Made by a program: the position numbers and the translations under genes. The notes under the pieces are model-generated. The model was not told the DNA's origin and searched no databases. It saw only the letters and a list, made by a program, of their open reading frames with translations. This document shows, in pieces, positions 19,328 through 29,742 of a stretch of 64,000 bases of DNA. Within the stretch, counting starts at the first letter, position 1; the number at the start of each line of letters is the position of its first letter. This stretch comes from Pseudomonas protegens (GTDB lineage Bacteria; Pseudomonadota; Gammaproteobacteria; Pseudomonadales; Pseudomonadaceae), in the NCBI RefSeq assembly GCF_003363755.1, contig NZ_CP031396.1, forward strand, positions 3,256,501-3,320,500. The letters run 5' to 3'.

Positions 19328-20254
19328 ATGTCTGTCGTCACCCCATCCGTTATCGTCGACTCCACACAAAAGATCGGCCAGCAATCGGCCGGCCAGACGC
19401 TCAAGGCCATTGCCCGGGCGTACCCGGGCAAGCTGTTTGTCACGTTGTCCCTGGTGGCGCTAGAGAACGCCCTGCTGCTGGCCTACCCGCTGTTTGCCGG
19501 GTTCGCCGTAGACTCGATCCTGCGGGGTGACACCACCCACGCGCTGATCTACGCCCTGGTGGTGCTGGGCTTCTGGGTCGTGGGGGCCGCGCGGCGAGCG
19601 GTGGACACCCGCACCTTCACCCGCATCTACGCCGACCTGGCGGTGCCGGTGATCCTCAATCAGCGCCTGCAGCAGCAAAACACTTCCACGGCAGCGGCGC
19701 GGGTGGTGCTGGCCAGGGAGTTCGTCGACTTCTTCGAAAAGCATGTGCCGACCATCGCCACCGCCCTGGTATCGATTGTCGGTGCCGCGGTCATGCTGCT
19801 GGTGATTGAGCCCTGGATCGGCCTGGCCTGCCTGGGCGCCCTGCTGCTGTGCGTCACCCTGCTGCCGCGCTTTGCACGGCGCAATCAGCAGTTGCACGAA
19901 CGCCTGAACGATCGACTGGAAAAGGAAATCGGCCTGGTGGCCAAGGTCGGCGCCGCCTCGCTGAAGCGTCACTATCGGCTGCTGTCGCGGCTGCGCATCT
20001 GGCTCTCGGACCGGGAGGCGGCGGCCTATCTGTTTCTGGGCACCGTGGCGGCGATTCTGTTCGTCATCGCCATCAGTCAGCTGGCGCTGTCACCCGAGGT
20101 CAAGGCCGGGCATGTGTATGCGGTAATGACTTATCTGTGGACCTTCGTCAGCAGCGTCGACGAGGCCCCGACCATGGTCGATCAATTGGCACGCCTGCGG
20201 GACATCGGCAAGCGCGTTGACCCGGGGCTGGGTGAACCGACCGAACCCCGCTAA
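19328..20254 (+). CDS. ABC transporter six-transmembrane domain protein without ATPase
   Basis: 308-residue membrane protein resembling the membrane half of an ABC exporter. Hydrophobic segments lie near residues 37-62, 75-95, 145-185, 230-255 and 265-290, with a last soluble helix (SSVDEAPTMVDQLARLRDIGKRV). No Walker A, signature or Walker B motif is present, and no ATPase gene is adjacent. It may act with a distant ATPase or without one. The start ATG at 19328 follows the two TetR operators. Function unknown. Confidence 0.75.
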   Translation: MSVVTPSVIVDSTQKIGQQSAGQTLKAIARAYPGKLFVTLSLVALENALLLAYPLFAGFAVDSILRGDTTHALIYALVVLGFWVVGAARRAVDTRTFTRIYADLAVPVILNQRLQQQNTSTAAARVVLAREFVDFFEKHVPTIATALVSIVGAAVMLLVIEPWIGLACLGALLLCVTLLPRFARRNQQLHERLNDRLEKEIGLVAKVGAASLKRHYRLLSRLRIWLSDREAAAYLFLGTVAAILFVIAISQLALSPEVKAGHVYAVMTYLWTFVSSVDEAPTMVDQLARLRDIGKRVDPGLGEPTEPR

Positions 20255-20302
20255 ACCTCAGAACCGCCGGATGCGATAGCCGCCGGCGTGCAGCAGGACC
20301 TT

Positions 20303-20327
20303 GCCCCGCAACCCAGGGTTGCGGGGC
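20303..20327. terminator. Bidirectional hairpin between convergent genes
   Basis: GCCCCGCAACCC / GGGTTGCGGGGC inverted repeat around one central A, between the ABC-membrane gene and the chemoreceptor gene. It lacks long T-runs. Confidence 0.55.
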
Positions 20328-20340
20328 GAAAGGGCCACTG

Positions 20341-22317
20341 TCAGCGGAAGCGGTCGACTTCCTGTCGCAGGTCGGCGGCCAGTGTTTCCAGCTCACGAGC
20401 AGTGAGCGCCAGGTTGGACACCACTTCCCGTTGCTCGCTGTTGGCCTGGGCAATGCTCTGCAGGTTGCTGCTGAGCACCGTGGCGGTGCTGCTCTGCTCC
20501 TGGGTGGCCGTGGTGATGGCGGCGAACTGCTCGCCGGCGCTGCGGCTCTGCTCGTCGATCAGGGCCAGGGCCGAAGCCACATCGGCGTTGCGCGACAAGC
20601 CTTCCTGCATCAGCCGGTTGCCCTGTTCCATGGTCTCGATGGCATGGCCGGTTTCCTGCTGGATGCTGTTGATCATCTGCGAGATTTCGTCGGTGGCCTC
20701 GCGGGTACGCGACGCCAGGTTGCGCACCTCATCCGCCACCACGGCGAAGCCGCGACCCTGCTCGCCGGCACGGGCCGCCTCGATGGCGGCGTTGAGAGCA
20801 AGCAGGTTGGTCTGGTCGGCAATCGCGGTGATCACCCCGACAATTCCGCCGATCTCCTGGGAGCGTTGGCCCAGGGTGTTGATTACCGTAGCTGTGCTGT
20901 TGAGCGCCCCGGCAATCTGCTCCAGGGACGATGACGCCTGCTCCATGGACTCGCGACCGATATGGGTCTGCTGAGCATTTTCCTCGGCCAGGCGCTGGGT
21001 GCTGCCCATGTTGTCGGCGATGTTCAGCGACGTGGCGCTGAACTCCTCAACCGCCCCCGCCATGCTGGTGATCTCGCCCGACTGCTGCTCCATACCTTCA
21101 TAGGCACCGCTGGACAGGCCAGACAAGGCCTGGGCCCGACCGTTGACCTCTGCGGCAGAACGGCGGATGTGCTCGACCATGGTCGACAAGGCTTCACCCA
21201 TCTGGTTGAAACTGCGAGCCAGTTGGCCGATCTCATCGTGGCGGTACACATTCAACCGCGCACTCAGGTCGCCGCCGCCCAAGGCCTGGGCCTGACGCAC
21301 CAGATCACTCAAGGGCGCCAGCTTGCTGCGCAGCAGCCAGACCGTAGCGCCCACCGCCAACAACATCGCCAACAGGCTGCCGATCACCAGACGGATGCCG
21401 ACGCTCCAGGTCACCGCCCGAATCTCGGCTTTGGGCATGCTCGCCACCACCGACCAGGGCCCACCGGCAAAAGGCACCGCCAGGCTGTAGAAGTCTTCGC
21501 CCTGGTCGCTCCAGAAGCGGCCCTTGCCCGGCTGCTGCGCTGCATCGGTCATGACCTGCGCGGCCTGATCCAGGCCTTGCACGCCCGCCGGTGGCACCAG
21601 CCATTTGTGCTGTTCGTCCAGCAAGGCCAGGGAGCCGCTGTGTCCGATGCGAAAGCGCTGGAGATTGTCGAACTGAGCGTTCTGCGCATCGGTGTAGTCA
21701 AAACCAACGAACAACACGGCAATCACCTTGCCGGCACGATCCAGCACCGGGGTGTACTGGGTCATGTAGAAACGTTCGAACAACAGCGCCCGGCCGACAT
21801 AACCCTGCCCCGCCATGAGTTTCTGATAGGCCGGGTGGGCGTGGTCGAGCAAGGTGCCAATGGCCCGGCTGCCGTCCTGCTTGCTCAAGGAAGTACTGAC
21901 CCGGATGAAGTCGTCGCCGCTGCGCACGAACAGGGTCGCCACCCCGGCGGTCATCTGCTTGAACTCGTCCACTTCCTCGAAGTTGTTGTTCAGCACCACG
22001 TCCCCCAGGTGCAGGCCCGGGGTCTGGACCCCGGCCACACTCACCGGTTGTTCGGGATGCAGACTCAGGCCGCTGCGGAAGCGGTTTTCAAACAAGCCAC
22101 TGAGGCGCTGGGTGCTTTCGCGCAGGCTGCTGTGAAAGGTGTTGAGCTGATCCGCCAGCAGGCGCGCTTCGCTGGCCAGGTGCTCCTCTCTAGTGTCGAG
22201 ATTCGCCGAATCCAGAGAACGCAGGGCAAACAGGGTACTGCCGCTGATCACCAGAGCGAGTATCAGGGCAAGGGCAAGCCCTAGCTGGGAGGCTATCCGG
22301 GCACGGGGTTGGGACAT
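20341..22317 (-). CDS. Methyl-accepting chemotaxis protein
   Basis: 658-residue chemoreceptor. TM1 is near residues 8-30. A periplasmic region of about 290 residues resembles Cache_3-Cache_2 sensors ([39 protein letters not shown]). TM2 is near 315-340, then HAMP ([24 protein letters not shown]) and the signalling hairpin with tip [17 protein letters not shown]. Ligands of this sensor type are often small organic acids, but none can be assigned. It has no C-terminal CheR-binding pentapeptide. The ATG at 22317 begins the TM1 helix context. Confidence 0.9.
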   Translation of the reverse strand: MSQPRARIASQLGLALALILALVISGSTLFALRSLDSANLDTREEHLASEARLLADQLNTFHSSLRESTQRLSGLFENRFRSGLSLHPEQPVSVAGVQTPGLHLGDVVLNNNFEEVDEFKQMTAGVATLFVRSGDDFIRVSTSLSKQDGSRAIGTLLDHAHPAYQKLMAGQGYVGRALLFERFYMTQYTPVLDRAGKVIAVLFVGFDYTDAQNAQFDNLQRFRIGHSGSLALLDEQHKWLVPPAGVQGLDQAAQVMTDAAQQPGKGRFWSDQGEDFYSLAVPFAGGPWSVVASMPKAEIRAVTWSVGIRLVIGSLLAMLLAVGATVWLLRSKLAPLSDLVRQAQALGGGDLSARLNVYRHDEIGQLARSFNQMGEALSTMVEHIRRSAAEVNGRAQALSGLSSGAYEGMEQQSGEITSMAGAVEEFSATSLNIADNMGSTQRLAEENAQQTHIGRESMEQASSSLEQIAGALNSTATVINTLGQRSQEIGGIVGVITAIADQTNLLALNAAIEAARAGEQGRGFAVVADEVRNLASRTREATDEISQMINSIQQETGHAIETMEQGNRLMQEGLSRNADVASALALIDEQSRSAGEQFAAITTATQEQSSTATVLSSNLQSIAQANSEQREVVSNLALTARELETLAADLRQEVDRFR

Positions 22318-22510
22318 GATGGCTCCTTCCCGAGAAGGCGGATCATCCTGATCGATCAGCACACTCGGCAGTAATTATTCTAGGATTTTTAGTAATTTAG
22401 GACCTTCCTGAACGCTGGTTCCATAACCCATGGATTCGGCGGCGCCCACGAATACTTGAGCGCCTAGCAAGGATATCTCCGCGCCCCCGTCGGCCGGGCA
22501 CTGCATCGTT

Positions 22511-23431
22511 TCAGCCGAGGCGCTCTACCTCGGGCAGTTGCATGGCCTGGACCTCGCCCTGGAGAAAGTCGCTGAGGCGACGCAAACGTTCGCCTCCCGG
22601 CCGGGTCTTGGGCCACACCAGGTAATAGTTCAAGCCACTGGCGACGGCGGTCGGCCAGGGCAGGCTCAAGCGACCCTGAGCCACATCTTCGGCCACCATC
22701 AGCAGATCCCCCATGGACACGCCGTAACCCCGAGCCGCCGCAATCATCCCCAGTTCCAGGGTGTCGAACACCTGCCCGCCCTTGAGGGAAACCTGATCCG
22801 TGAGCCCCATCTGCTCCAGCCAACTGCGCCAGTCCCGCCGGTCCGGAGTCGGGTGCAACAACTCCGTGGCCGCCAGCCGCGCCACATCCCAGGGCGGGTC
22901 TTCGAGCAAGTTCGGAGCACCCACCGGGATCAGCAACTCCGGGAACAGGTAGCTGGCTTCCCAGTCCGGTGGAAAGTGTCCGTTGCTCAGCAGTACCGCG
23001 CAGTCGAAGGGCTCCTGGTTGAAGTCCACGGAGTCCACGTCCATCCAGGCACTGGTGAGCTGCACTTCGTTGCCCGGCTGCAGATGGCGGAAGCGGCTGA
23101 GGCGGGCCAGCAACCAGCGCATGGTCAGGGTCGACGGCGCCTTCATGCGCAGGATGTCGTCTTCGGCCCGCAGGGTATTGCAGGCCCGCTCCAGGGCACC
23201 GAAACCCTCGCGGATACCCGGCAGCAGCAAGCGCGCCGCTTCGGTCAGTTGCAGATTGCGCCCGCTGCGCTGGAACAGCCGGCAGGCGAAGTGCTCCTCC
23301 AGGGTGCGGATATGCCGGCTGACAGCGCTCTGGGTAATGGACAGTTCCTCGGCCGCGCGGGTGAACGAGCTGTGCCGCGCCGCCGCTTCAAAAGCGCGCA
23401 GGGCATAAAGAGGAGGAAGACGACGGGACAT
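22511..23431 (-). CDS. LysR family regulator (GcvA-like)
   Basis: 306-residue LysR-type regulator. The winged helix-turn-helix is residues 5-64 (LYALRAFEAAARHSSFTRAAEELSITQSAVSRHIRTLEE) and the effector domain is of the GcvA/TrpI group, which usually controls amino-acid metabolism. The ATG at 23431 is preceded by an upstream open frame of 86 residues without family similarity, so I shorten it. It is divergent from the MATE gene and could control it; the ligand is unknown. Confidence 0.87.
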   Translation of the reverse strand: MSRRLPPLYALRAFEAAARHSSFTRAAEELSITQSAVSRHIRTLEEHFACRLFQRSGRNLQLTEAARLLLPGIREGFGALERACNTLRAEDDILRMKAPSTLTMRWLLARLSRFRHLQPGNEVQLTSAWMDVDSVDFNQEPFDCAVLLSNGHFPPDWEASYLFPELLIPVGAPNLLEDPPWDVARLAATELLHPTPDRRDWRSWLEQMGLTDQVSLKGGQVFDTLELGMIAAARGYGVSMGDLLMVAEDVAQGRLSLPWPTAVASGLNYYLVWPKTRPGGERLRRLSDFLQGEVQAMQLPEVERLG

Positions 23432-23582
23432 GGACGCGCTCCAGCAGCGGAATGACGCAACGCTACCAGAAAGATATTCGCATGAGTTTTTATCATGCCA
23501 GCAAGTATTTTTATCCCTTTGTGCTATGGCCCGGAAGCGCCGAGAATCAGCGCTCTCCCCGACTTTACCCTGATCGAGCCTG

Positions 23583-24989
23583 ATGACCATGCAGCATCCA
23601 GCACGTACCGAACTCTGGGCCATCCTGCGGCTGGCGGGGCCGCTGATCGCCTCCCAGCTGGCGCACATGCTGATGGTTCTCACCGACACCCTGATGATGG
23701 CCCGCCTCAGCCCGCAAGCCCTGGCCGGCGGTGGCCTGGGCGCCGCCAGCTATTCCTTTGTCTCGATTTTCTGCATCGGCGTGATTGCCGCGGTCGGCAC
23801 CCTGGTGGCGATTCGTCAGGGCGCCGGAGACATTCAGGGCGCCGCCCGCCTGACCCAGGCCGGCCTGTGGCTGGCCTGGATCATGGCCCTGGTCGCCGGC
23901 CTGCTGCTGTGGAACCTCAAACCGCTGTTGCTGCTTTTTGGCCAGACTGAAAGCAACGTCCAGGCTGCCGGCCAGTTCTTGCTGATCCTGCCGTTCGCCC
24001 TGCCCGGCTACTTGAGCTTCATGGCCTTGCGCGGCTTCACCAGCGCCATCGGCCGGGCGACGCCGGTGATGGTCATCAGCCTGGCAGGGACTGTGGCCAA
24101 CTTCCTGCTCAACTATGCATTGATCACCGGCATGTTCGGCCTGCCGAAACTCGGCCTGATGGGCATCGGCCTGGTGACCGCCATCGTCGCCAACTGCATG
24201 GCGCTGGCCCTGGCCTGGCACATCAAGCGCCATCCAGCCTATGCCGCGTACCCATTGCGCCAGGGCCTGGCCCGGCTGAACACCCATTACCTGCGCGAAC
24301 TGTGGCGCCTGGGCCTGCCCATCGGCGGCACCTATGCGGTGGAAGTCGGGTTGTTCGCCTTCGCCGCGCTGTGCATGGGCACCATGGGCAGCACCCAGCT
24401 GGCGGCGCACCAGATCGCCCTGCAGATCGTGTCGGTGGCGTTCATGGTGCCGGCGGGTATCTCCTACGCCATCACCATGCGCATCGGCCAGCACTACGGC
24501 GCCGGACAACTGCTGGATGCACGGTTGGCCGGACGGGTCGGCATCGCCTTCGGCGCGGTGGCGATGCTGGGGTTCGCGATGGTTTTCTGGCTGCTGCCCA
24601 ACCAGTTGATCGGGCTGTTCCTCGACCATAACGACCCGGCCTTCGCCGAGGTGATTCAACTGGCGGTGAGCCTGTTGGCGGTAGCGGCCTGGTTCGAGCT
24701 GTTCGATGGCACCCAGACCATCGCCATGGGCGCCATCCGCGGTCTGAAGGATGCCAAGACCACCTTCCTGGTGGGCCTGGGCTGCTACTGGCTGATCGGT
24801 GCCCCGTCGGCATGGCTGATGGCCTTTACCCTGGGCTGGGGACCGACCGGTGTCTGGTGGGGACTGGCCCTGGGCCTGGCCTGCGCGGCCATCAGCCTGA
24901 CCCTGGCGTTCGAGTGGCGGATGCGCCGCATGATCAAGCACGAGCCCGTGGTTGCGGCGATGAACGTTCAAGCCAGCAGCGCGGATTGA
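23583..24989 (+). CDS. MATE family efflux protein (NorM type)
   Basis: 468-residue inner-membrane exporter with twelve predicted helices in two six-helix bundles. The first helix carries LRLAGPLIASQLAHMLMVLTDTLMM, characteristic of NorM. Family members exchange Na+ or H+ for cationic drugs and dyes. A second ATG is two codons on (MQHPAR). It is divergent from the LysR gene, and the 151-base gap holds the promoter of both. Confidence 0.9.
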   Translation: MTMQHPARTELWAILRLAGPLIASQLAHMLMVLTDTLMMARLSPQALAGGGLGAASYSFVSIFCIGVIAAVGTLVAIRQGAGDIQGAARLTQAGLWLAWIMALVAGLLLWNLKPLLLLFGQTESNVQAAGQFLLILPFALPGYLSFMALRGFTSAIGRATPVMVISLAGTVANFLLNYALITGMFGLPKLGLMGIGLVTAIVANCMALALAWHIKRHPAYAAYPLRQGLARLNTHYLRELWRLGLPIGGTYAVEVGLFAFAALCMGTMGSTQLAAHQIALQIVSVAFMVPAGISYAITMRIGQHYGAGQLLDARLAGRVGIAFGAVAMLGFAMVFWLLPNQLIGLFLDHNDPAFAEVIQLAVSLLAVAAWFELFDGTQTIAMGAIRGLKDAKTTFLVGLGCYWLIGAPSAWLMAFTLGWGPTGVWWGLALGLACAAISLTLAFEWRMRRMIKHEPVVAAMNVQASSAD

Positions 24990-25043
24990 CGGGGAGCGGG
25001 TCCCCGCCGCCCAAGGCGCTGGATCAGCACCGGTATCCGTCGC

Positions 25044-26717
25044 TTAAAGCATCCCCTCCTGCAGCGACTGCTGGCTGCTGCCGAACGTCAGGTACTCCAT
25101 CAGGTCCGCCAGGGGCAACGGCTTGCTGATCAGGTAGCCCTGGACCTGATCGCAGCCAAAGCCTCGTAGCAACGCCAGTTGCTCCGCGGTTTCCACACCT
25201 TCGGCCACCACATCCAGATTGAGGTTGTGGGCCAGGTTGATCATGGCGTGTACCAGTTTGCGGTTCTCTTCACGCTGCTCCATGCCCCCGACAAAGCTCT
25301 TGTCGACCTTGAGCAGGGTGATCGGCAGGCTGTTGAGGTGGACGAAGGAAGAGAAACCGGTGCCGAAGTCGTCCAGGGAAAAACGCACCCCCAGGCGCCC
25401 CAGGGCATCCATGGTCTGCTTCACCAGATCGCTGCGGCGCATCACTGCGGTTTCCGTCAGCTCGAACTCCAGCCACTGGGCCTCAACCCCGCGCTCGGCG
25501 ATCAGCCGGCTCAGGGTCGAGAGCAACTGGCTGTCCTGAAACTGGCGGAACGACAGGTTGACCGCCATGTGCAGCGAGGGCAGCCCACGCTCGCGCAGGG
25601 CCTGCATGTCTCGCAGAGCACGGGAAATCACCCAGTAGCCCAAGGGCACGATCAGCCCGCTCTGTTCCGCCAGGGGCACAAACTCGCTGGGAGGCAGCAA
25701 GCCGCGCTCGCCGTGGCGCCAACGCACCAGGGCTTCGAGGCCGACGATCTTGCCGTCATGCAGGTTCAGCCGGGGTTGGTAATGCAGCTCCAGCTCATCA
25801 CGGCGCAAGGCTCGGCGCAGTTCGCTTTCCAGATCGGCGAGGCTGCGGGCGTTGCGGTTGATCCGCTCATTGAAGATATGAAAGGTGCAGCCTTGGGTGC
25901 TCTTGGCCTGCTGCATGGCGATATGTGCATGCCACATCAACGGGTCGGCGCCGGCATTGGCTCGCGCATGGGCAATCCCCAGGCTGCAGCCGATCAACAA
26001 GCTTTCGCCATCGACCCAATAGGGTTCGGCCATGGCTTCGGTGATGCGTTCAGCCATCCATTCGGCGCGCTGCGGCGCGCGGCGGGTGTCGATCAGCAGG
26101 GCAAACTCGTCGCTGCCCAGGCGGGCCAGTTGGTCACCAGCCTCCAGTTGGCTCTTGAGCCGCGACACCACCTGCAAGATCAGGCGGTCGCCGGCCTGGT
26201 GGCCGAGGGCGTCGTTGGCGTGGCGGAAGTTGTCCAGGTCCAGGTGCCCCAGGGCCAGGCCGCGACCGTCGTTTTCCGCCAGCCGTGCGGCCAGCAGGGT
26301 CTGGAAGCCCTGGCGGTTGGCGATGCCGGTCAGGGGGTCTTGCTCGGCCAGGCGTTGCAGGGTGTTTTCCAGCACACCGCGCTCGCGTACATGACGCAGG
26401 CAGCGACGCAGGGCGTCGGTACTCAGGCAAGAACCCACCAGCCAGTCGCTGACACCCACCGGGGCTACTGAGGGCTCATGGTCCAGCAATAGAATGGTGG
26501 GCAAACTGCAACGCCCGGGACCGGGCTGCAGGCGTGGAATGGTCAACAGGACCGCATTGCGATCGTCTTCGAACAAACGACTGACCGACTCCCAGGTGGG
26601 AGCACTGATCAATACCACCGAGTCTCCCAACGGAGCGACACACTCGCGCAACAACGCTGTCCACACAGGCTCTTCGGCCAGTAGCAGCAAACGCAAGGGT
26701 TCGACAGGCTTAGACAA
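25044..26717 (-). CDS. GGDEF-EAL phosphodiesterase (ProE-like)
   Basis: 557-residue c-di-GMP protein. Residues 1-120 look like a receiver fold but lack the phospho-acceptor Asp. The GGDEF domain (125-285) has GSDEF at 201-205 and no RxxD inhibitory site, so cyclase activity is doubtful. The EAL domain (295-545) keeps EAL at 328-330, Asn387, Glu422, DDFGTG at 449-454, Lys470 and EGVET, so it should hydrolyse c-di-GMP. Position next to rep matches P. aeruginosa PA5295 (ProE), a reported phosphodiesterase affecting exopolysaccharide. A Fur-box candidate lies upstream. Confidence 0.9.
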   Translation of the reverse strand: MSKPVEPLRLLLLAEEPVWTALLRECVAPLGDSVVLISAPTWESVSRLFEDDRNAVLLTIPRLQPGPGRCSLPTILLLDHEPSVAPVGVSDWLVGSCLSTDALRRCLRHVRERGVLENTLQRLAEQDPLTGIANRQGFQTLLAARLAENDGRGLALGHLDLDNFRHANDALGHQAGDRLILQVVSRLKSQLEAGDQLARLGSDEFALLIDTRRAPQRAEWMAERITEAMAEPYWVDGESLLIGCSLGIAHARANAGADPLMWHAHIAMQQAKSTQGCTFHIFNERINRNARSLADLESELRRALRRDELELHYQPRLNLHDGKIVGLEALVRWRHGERGLLPPSEFVPLAEQSGLIVPLGYWVISRALRDMQALRERGLPSLHMAVNLSFRQFQDSQLLSTLSRLIAERGVEAQWLEFELTETAVMRRSDLVKQTMDALGRLGVRFSLDDFGTGFSSFVHLNSLPITLLKVDKSFVGGMEQREENRKLVHAMINLAHNLNLDVVAEGVETAEQLALLRGFGCDQVQGYLISKPLPLADLMEYLTFGSSQQSLQEGML

Positions 26718-26757
26718 GCTAGCTCCCTAGACTCTGCAAAATGAGTTGGCGGCGGGC

Positions 26758-26785
26758 ATTATGGCGCGCAAATAAGCAATAACAA
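26758..26785 (-). promoter_or_regulatory. Candidate sigma-70 promoter of the GGDEF-EAL gene
   Basis: On the minus strand, TTGTTA (26780-26785) and CATAAT (26758-26763) are separated by 16 bases. The start would fall near 26750, about 33 bases before the ATG. Confidence 0.45.
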
Positions 26786-26786
26786 T

Positions 26787-26801
26787 TGATATTGATTATC
26801 A
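26787..26801. promoter_or_regulatory. Fur box candidate
   Basis: TGATATTGATTATCA matches the 7-1-7 Fur consensus TGATAATNATTATCA at 13 of 14 specified positions. It lies immediately next to the -35 of the minus-strand promoter for the GGDEF-EAL gene and about 185 bases before rep. Confidence 0.7.
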
Positions 26802-26984
26802 TACGCAATTTCTTGTACCGCTCTAACTCGAACATTAGACGCATATTCAGCGCGCATCCTGAGGGAAAGTATCAAAACCGGCAAATTTAGATAGCGTTGT
26901 GCGTCACAAGTCGGAGAGAGCAGCAGAATCTGTCCAGCCTGTTAAAATGCCCGCCCTTTTCGTAACCGATCCCTTTTTACCGTC

Positions 26985-28994
26985 ATGTCCCGACTCAATC
27001 CCCGGCAGCAAGAAGCCGTGAACTATGTCGGCGGCCCTCTTTTGGTGCTCGCCGGCGCAGGCTCCGGCAAGACCAGCGTGATCACCCGCAAGATCGCGCA
27101 CCTGATCCAGAACTGCGGCATCCGCGCCCAGTACATCGTCGCCATGACCTTTACCAACAAGGCCGCGCGAGAAATGAAGGAGCGGGTCGGCACCCTGCTA
27201 CGCGCCGGCGAAGGCCGTGGCCTGACCGTGTCGACCTTCCACAACCTGGGCCTGAACATCATCCGCAAGGAGCATGCGCGGCTGGGCTACAAGCCGGGCT
27301 TCTCGATCTTCGACGAAGCCGACGTCAAGGCCCTGATGACCGACATCATGCAGAAGGAGTACTCCGGGGACGACGGTGTCGACGAGATCAAGAACATGAT
27401 CGGTTCGTGGAAGAACGACCTGATCCTGCCGGCCCAAGCCCTGGAAAATGCCCGCAACCCCAAGGAACAGACCGCAGCCATCGTCTACACCCATTACCAA
27501 CGCACGCTCAAGGCGTTCAACGCGGTGGACTTCGATGACTTGATCCTGCTGCCGGTGAAGCTGTTCGAAGAACACGCCGACATCCTGGAGAAATGGCAGA
27601 ACAAGGTCCGCTACCTGCTGGTGGACGAATACCAGGACACCAACGCCAGCCAGTACCTGCTGGTGAAAATGCTCATCGGCAAACGCAACCAGTTCACCGT
27701 GGTGGGCGACGACGACCAGTCGATCTACGCCTGGCGTGGCGCGCGCCCGGAAAACCTGATGCTGCTCAAGGACGACTACCCGTCCCTGAAAGTGGTGATG
27801 CTGGAGCAGAACTATCGCTCCACCAGCCGTATCCTGCGCTGCGCCAACGTGCTGATCTCCAACAACCCCCACGAGTTCGAAAAGCAGTTGTGGAGCGAGA
27901 TGGGCCACGGCGACGAGATCCGCGTGATCCGCTGCCGCAACGAAGACGCCGAGGCCGAACGGGTGGCCATGGAGATCCTCAGCCTGCACCTGCGCACCGA
28001 CCGGCCCTACAGCGACTTCGCCATTCTTTACCGGGGCAACTACCAGGCCAAGCTGATCGAACTGAAGCTGCAGCACCACCAGGTGCCCTATCGCCTGTCC
28101 GGCGGGAACAGCTTCTTCGGACGCCAGGAAGTCAAGGATCTGATGGCCTACTTCCGCCTGATCGTGAACCCGGACGACGACAACGCCTTCCTCCGGGTGA
28201 TCAACGTGCCGCGCCGGGAAATCGGCTCCACGACCCTGGAAAAACTCGGCAACTACGCCACCGAGCGCAAGATCTCGATGTACGCCGCCACCGATGAGAT
28301 CGGCCTGGGCGAGCACCTGGACAGCCGTTTCACTGATCGCCTGGCGCGCTTCAAGCGCTTCATGGACCGGGTCCGTGAACAATGCGCCGGCGAAGACCCG
28401 ATATCTGCCCTGCGCAGCATGGTCATGGACATCGACTACGAGAACTGGCTGCGCACCAACAGCTCCAGCGACAAGGCCGCGGACTACCGGATGGGCAACG
28501 TCTGGTTCCTGATCGAGGCCTTGAAGAACACCCTGGAAAAAGACGAAGACGGCGAAATGACCGTCGAGGACGCCATCGGCAAGCTGGTCCTGCGGGACAT
28601 GCTGGAACGCCAGCAGGAAGAGGAAGACGGCGCCGAAGGTGTACAAATGATGACCTTGCATGCCTCCAAGGGGCTGGAGTTTCCCTACGTGTTCATCATG
28701 GGCATGGAAGAGGAAATCCTCCCGCACCGCTCCAGTATCGAAGCCGATACCATCGAGGAAGAACGACGCCTGGCCTACGTGGGCATTACCCGTGCTCGCC
28801 AGACCCTGGCCTTCACTTTCGCGGCCAAGCGCAAGCAATACGGTGAAATCATCGACTGCGCACCGAGCCGCTTCCTCGATGAATTGCCCCCGGACGACCT
28901 GGCCTGGGAAGGCAACGACGACACGCCGACCGAAGTCAAAGCCGTTCGCGGCAATAGCGCTTTGGCGGATATACGCGCGATGTTAAAGCGCTAA
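26985..28994 (+). CDS. rep: ATP-dependent DNA helicase Rep
   Basis: 669-residue superfamily 1A helicase that travels 3' to 5' and helps forks past bound proteins. The helicase motifs are in order: AGAGSGKTS (about 23-31), DEYQDTN (about 214), VGDDDQSIYAWRGA (about 240), QNYRST (about 275), LHASKGLEF (about 560) and VGITRARQTL (about 600). A -10-like TAAAAT lies at 26943-26948. The partner of this position in other pseudomonads is the same. Confidence 0.96.
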   Translation: MSRLNPRQQEAVNYVGGPLLVLAGAGSGKTSVITRKIAHLIQNCGIRAQYIVAMTFTNKAAREMKERVGTLLRAGEGRGLTVSTFHNLGLNIIRKEHARLGYKPGFSIFDEADVKALMTDIMQKEYSGDDGVDEIKNMIGSWKNDLILPAQALENARNPKEQTAAIVYTHYQRTLKAFNAVDFDDLILLPVKLFEEHADILEKWQNKVRYLLVDEYQDTNASQYLLVKMLIGKRNQFTVVGDDDQSIYAWRGARPENLMLLKDDYPSLKVVMLEQNYRSTSRILRCANVLISNNPHEFEKQLWSEMGHGDEIRVIRCRNEDAEAERVAMEILSLHLRTDRPYSDFAILYRGNYQAKLIELKLQHHQVPYRLSGGNSFFGRQEVKDLMAYFRLIVNPDDDNAFLRVINVPRREIGSTTLEKLGNYATERKISMYAATDEIGLGEHLDSRFTDRLARFKRFMDRVREQCAGEDPISALRSMVMDIDYENWLRTNSSSDKAADYRMGNVWFLIEALKNTLEKDEDGEMTVEDAIGKLVLRDMLERQQEEEDGAEGVQMMTLHASKGLEFPYVFIMGMEEEILPHRSSIEADTIEEERRLAYVGITRARQTLAFTFAAKRKQYGEIIDCAPSRFLDELPPDDLAWEGNDDTPTEVKAVRGNSALADIRAMLKR

Positions 28995-29040
28995 AATCGA
29001 CTATTTTTAACTGACCTTTGGCGCAACAGGCGCTATTTGA

Positions 29041-29622
<582 letters not shown>

Positions 29623-29655
29623 CCTCGCCCGCCAGGCCTGCTCAGGAGTTGAATT

Positions 29656-29742
29656 GTGCAGGAGCTGGCTTGCCAGCGAAGACGCCCTTGAGAGCAGCGC
29701 AAGGCTTGATGGCCCATTCGCCGGCAAGCCGGCACCTACGAC
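29656..29742. repeat. Inverted pair of REP elements
   Basis: GCAGGAGCTGGCTTGCCAGCGAAG at the left and ATTCGCCGGCAAGCCGGCACCTACG at the right face each other across about 35 bases. The right copy overlaps the stop codon of the minus-strand gene ending at 29736. Confidence 0.8.

Noticed and set aside
27198..28838. 546-residue open frame opposite rep
   Set aside because: It lies antisense to all helicase motifs; composition (Val, His, Gln, Gly) is that of a shadow frame.
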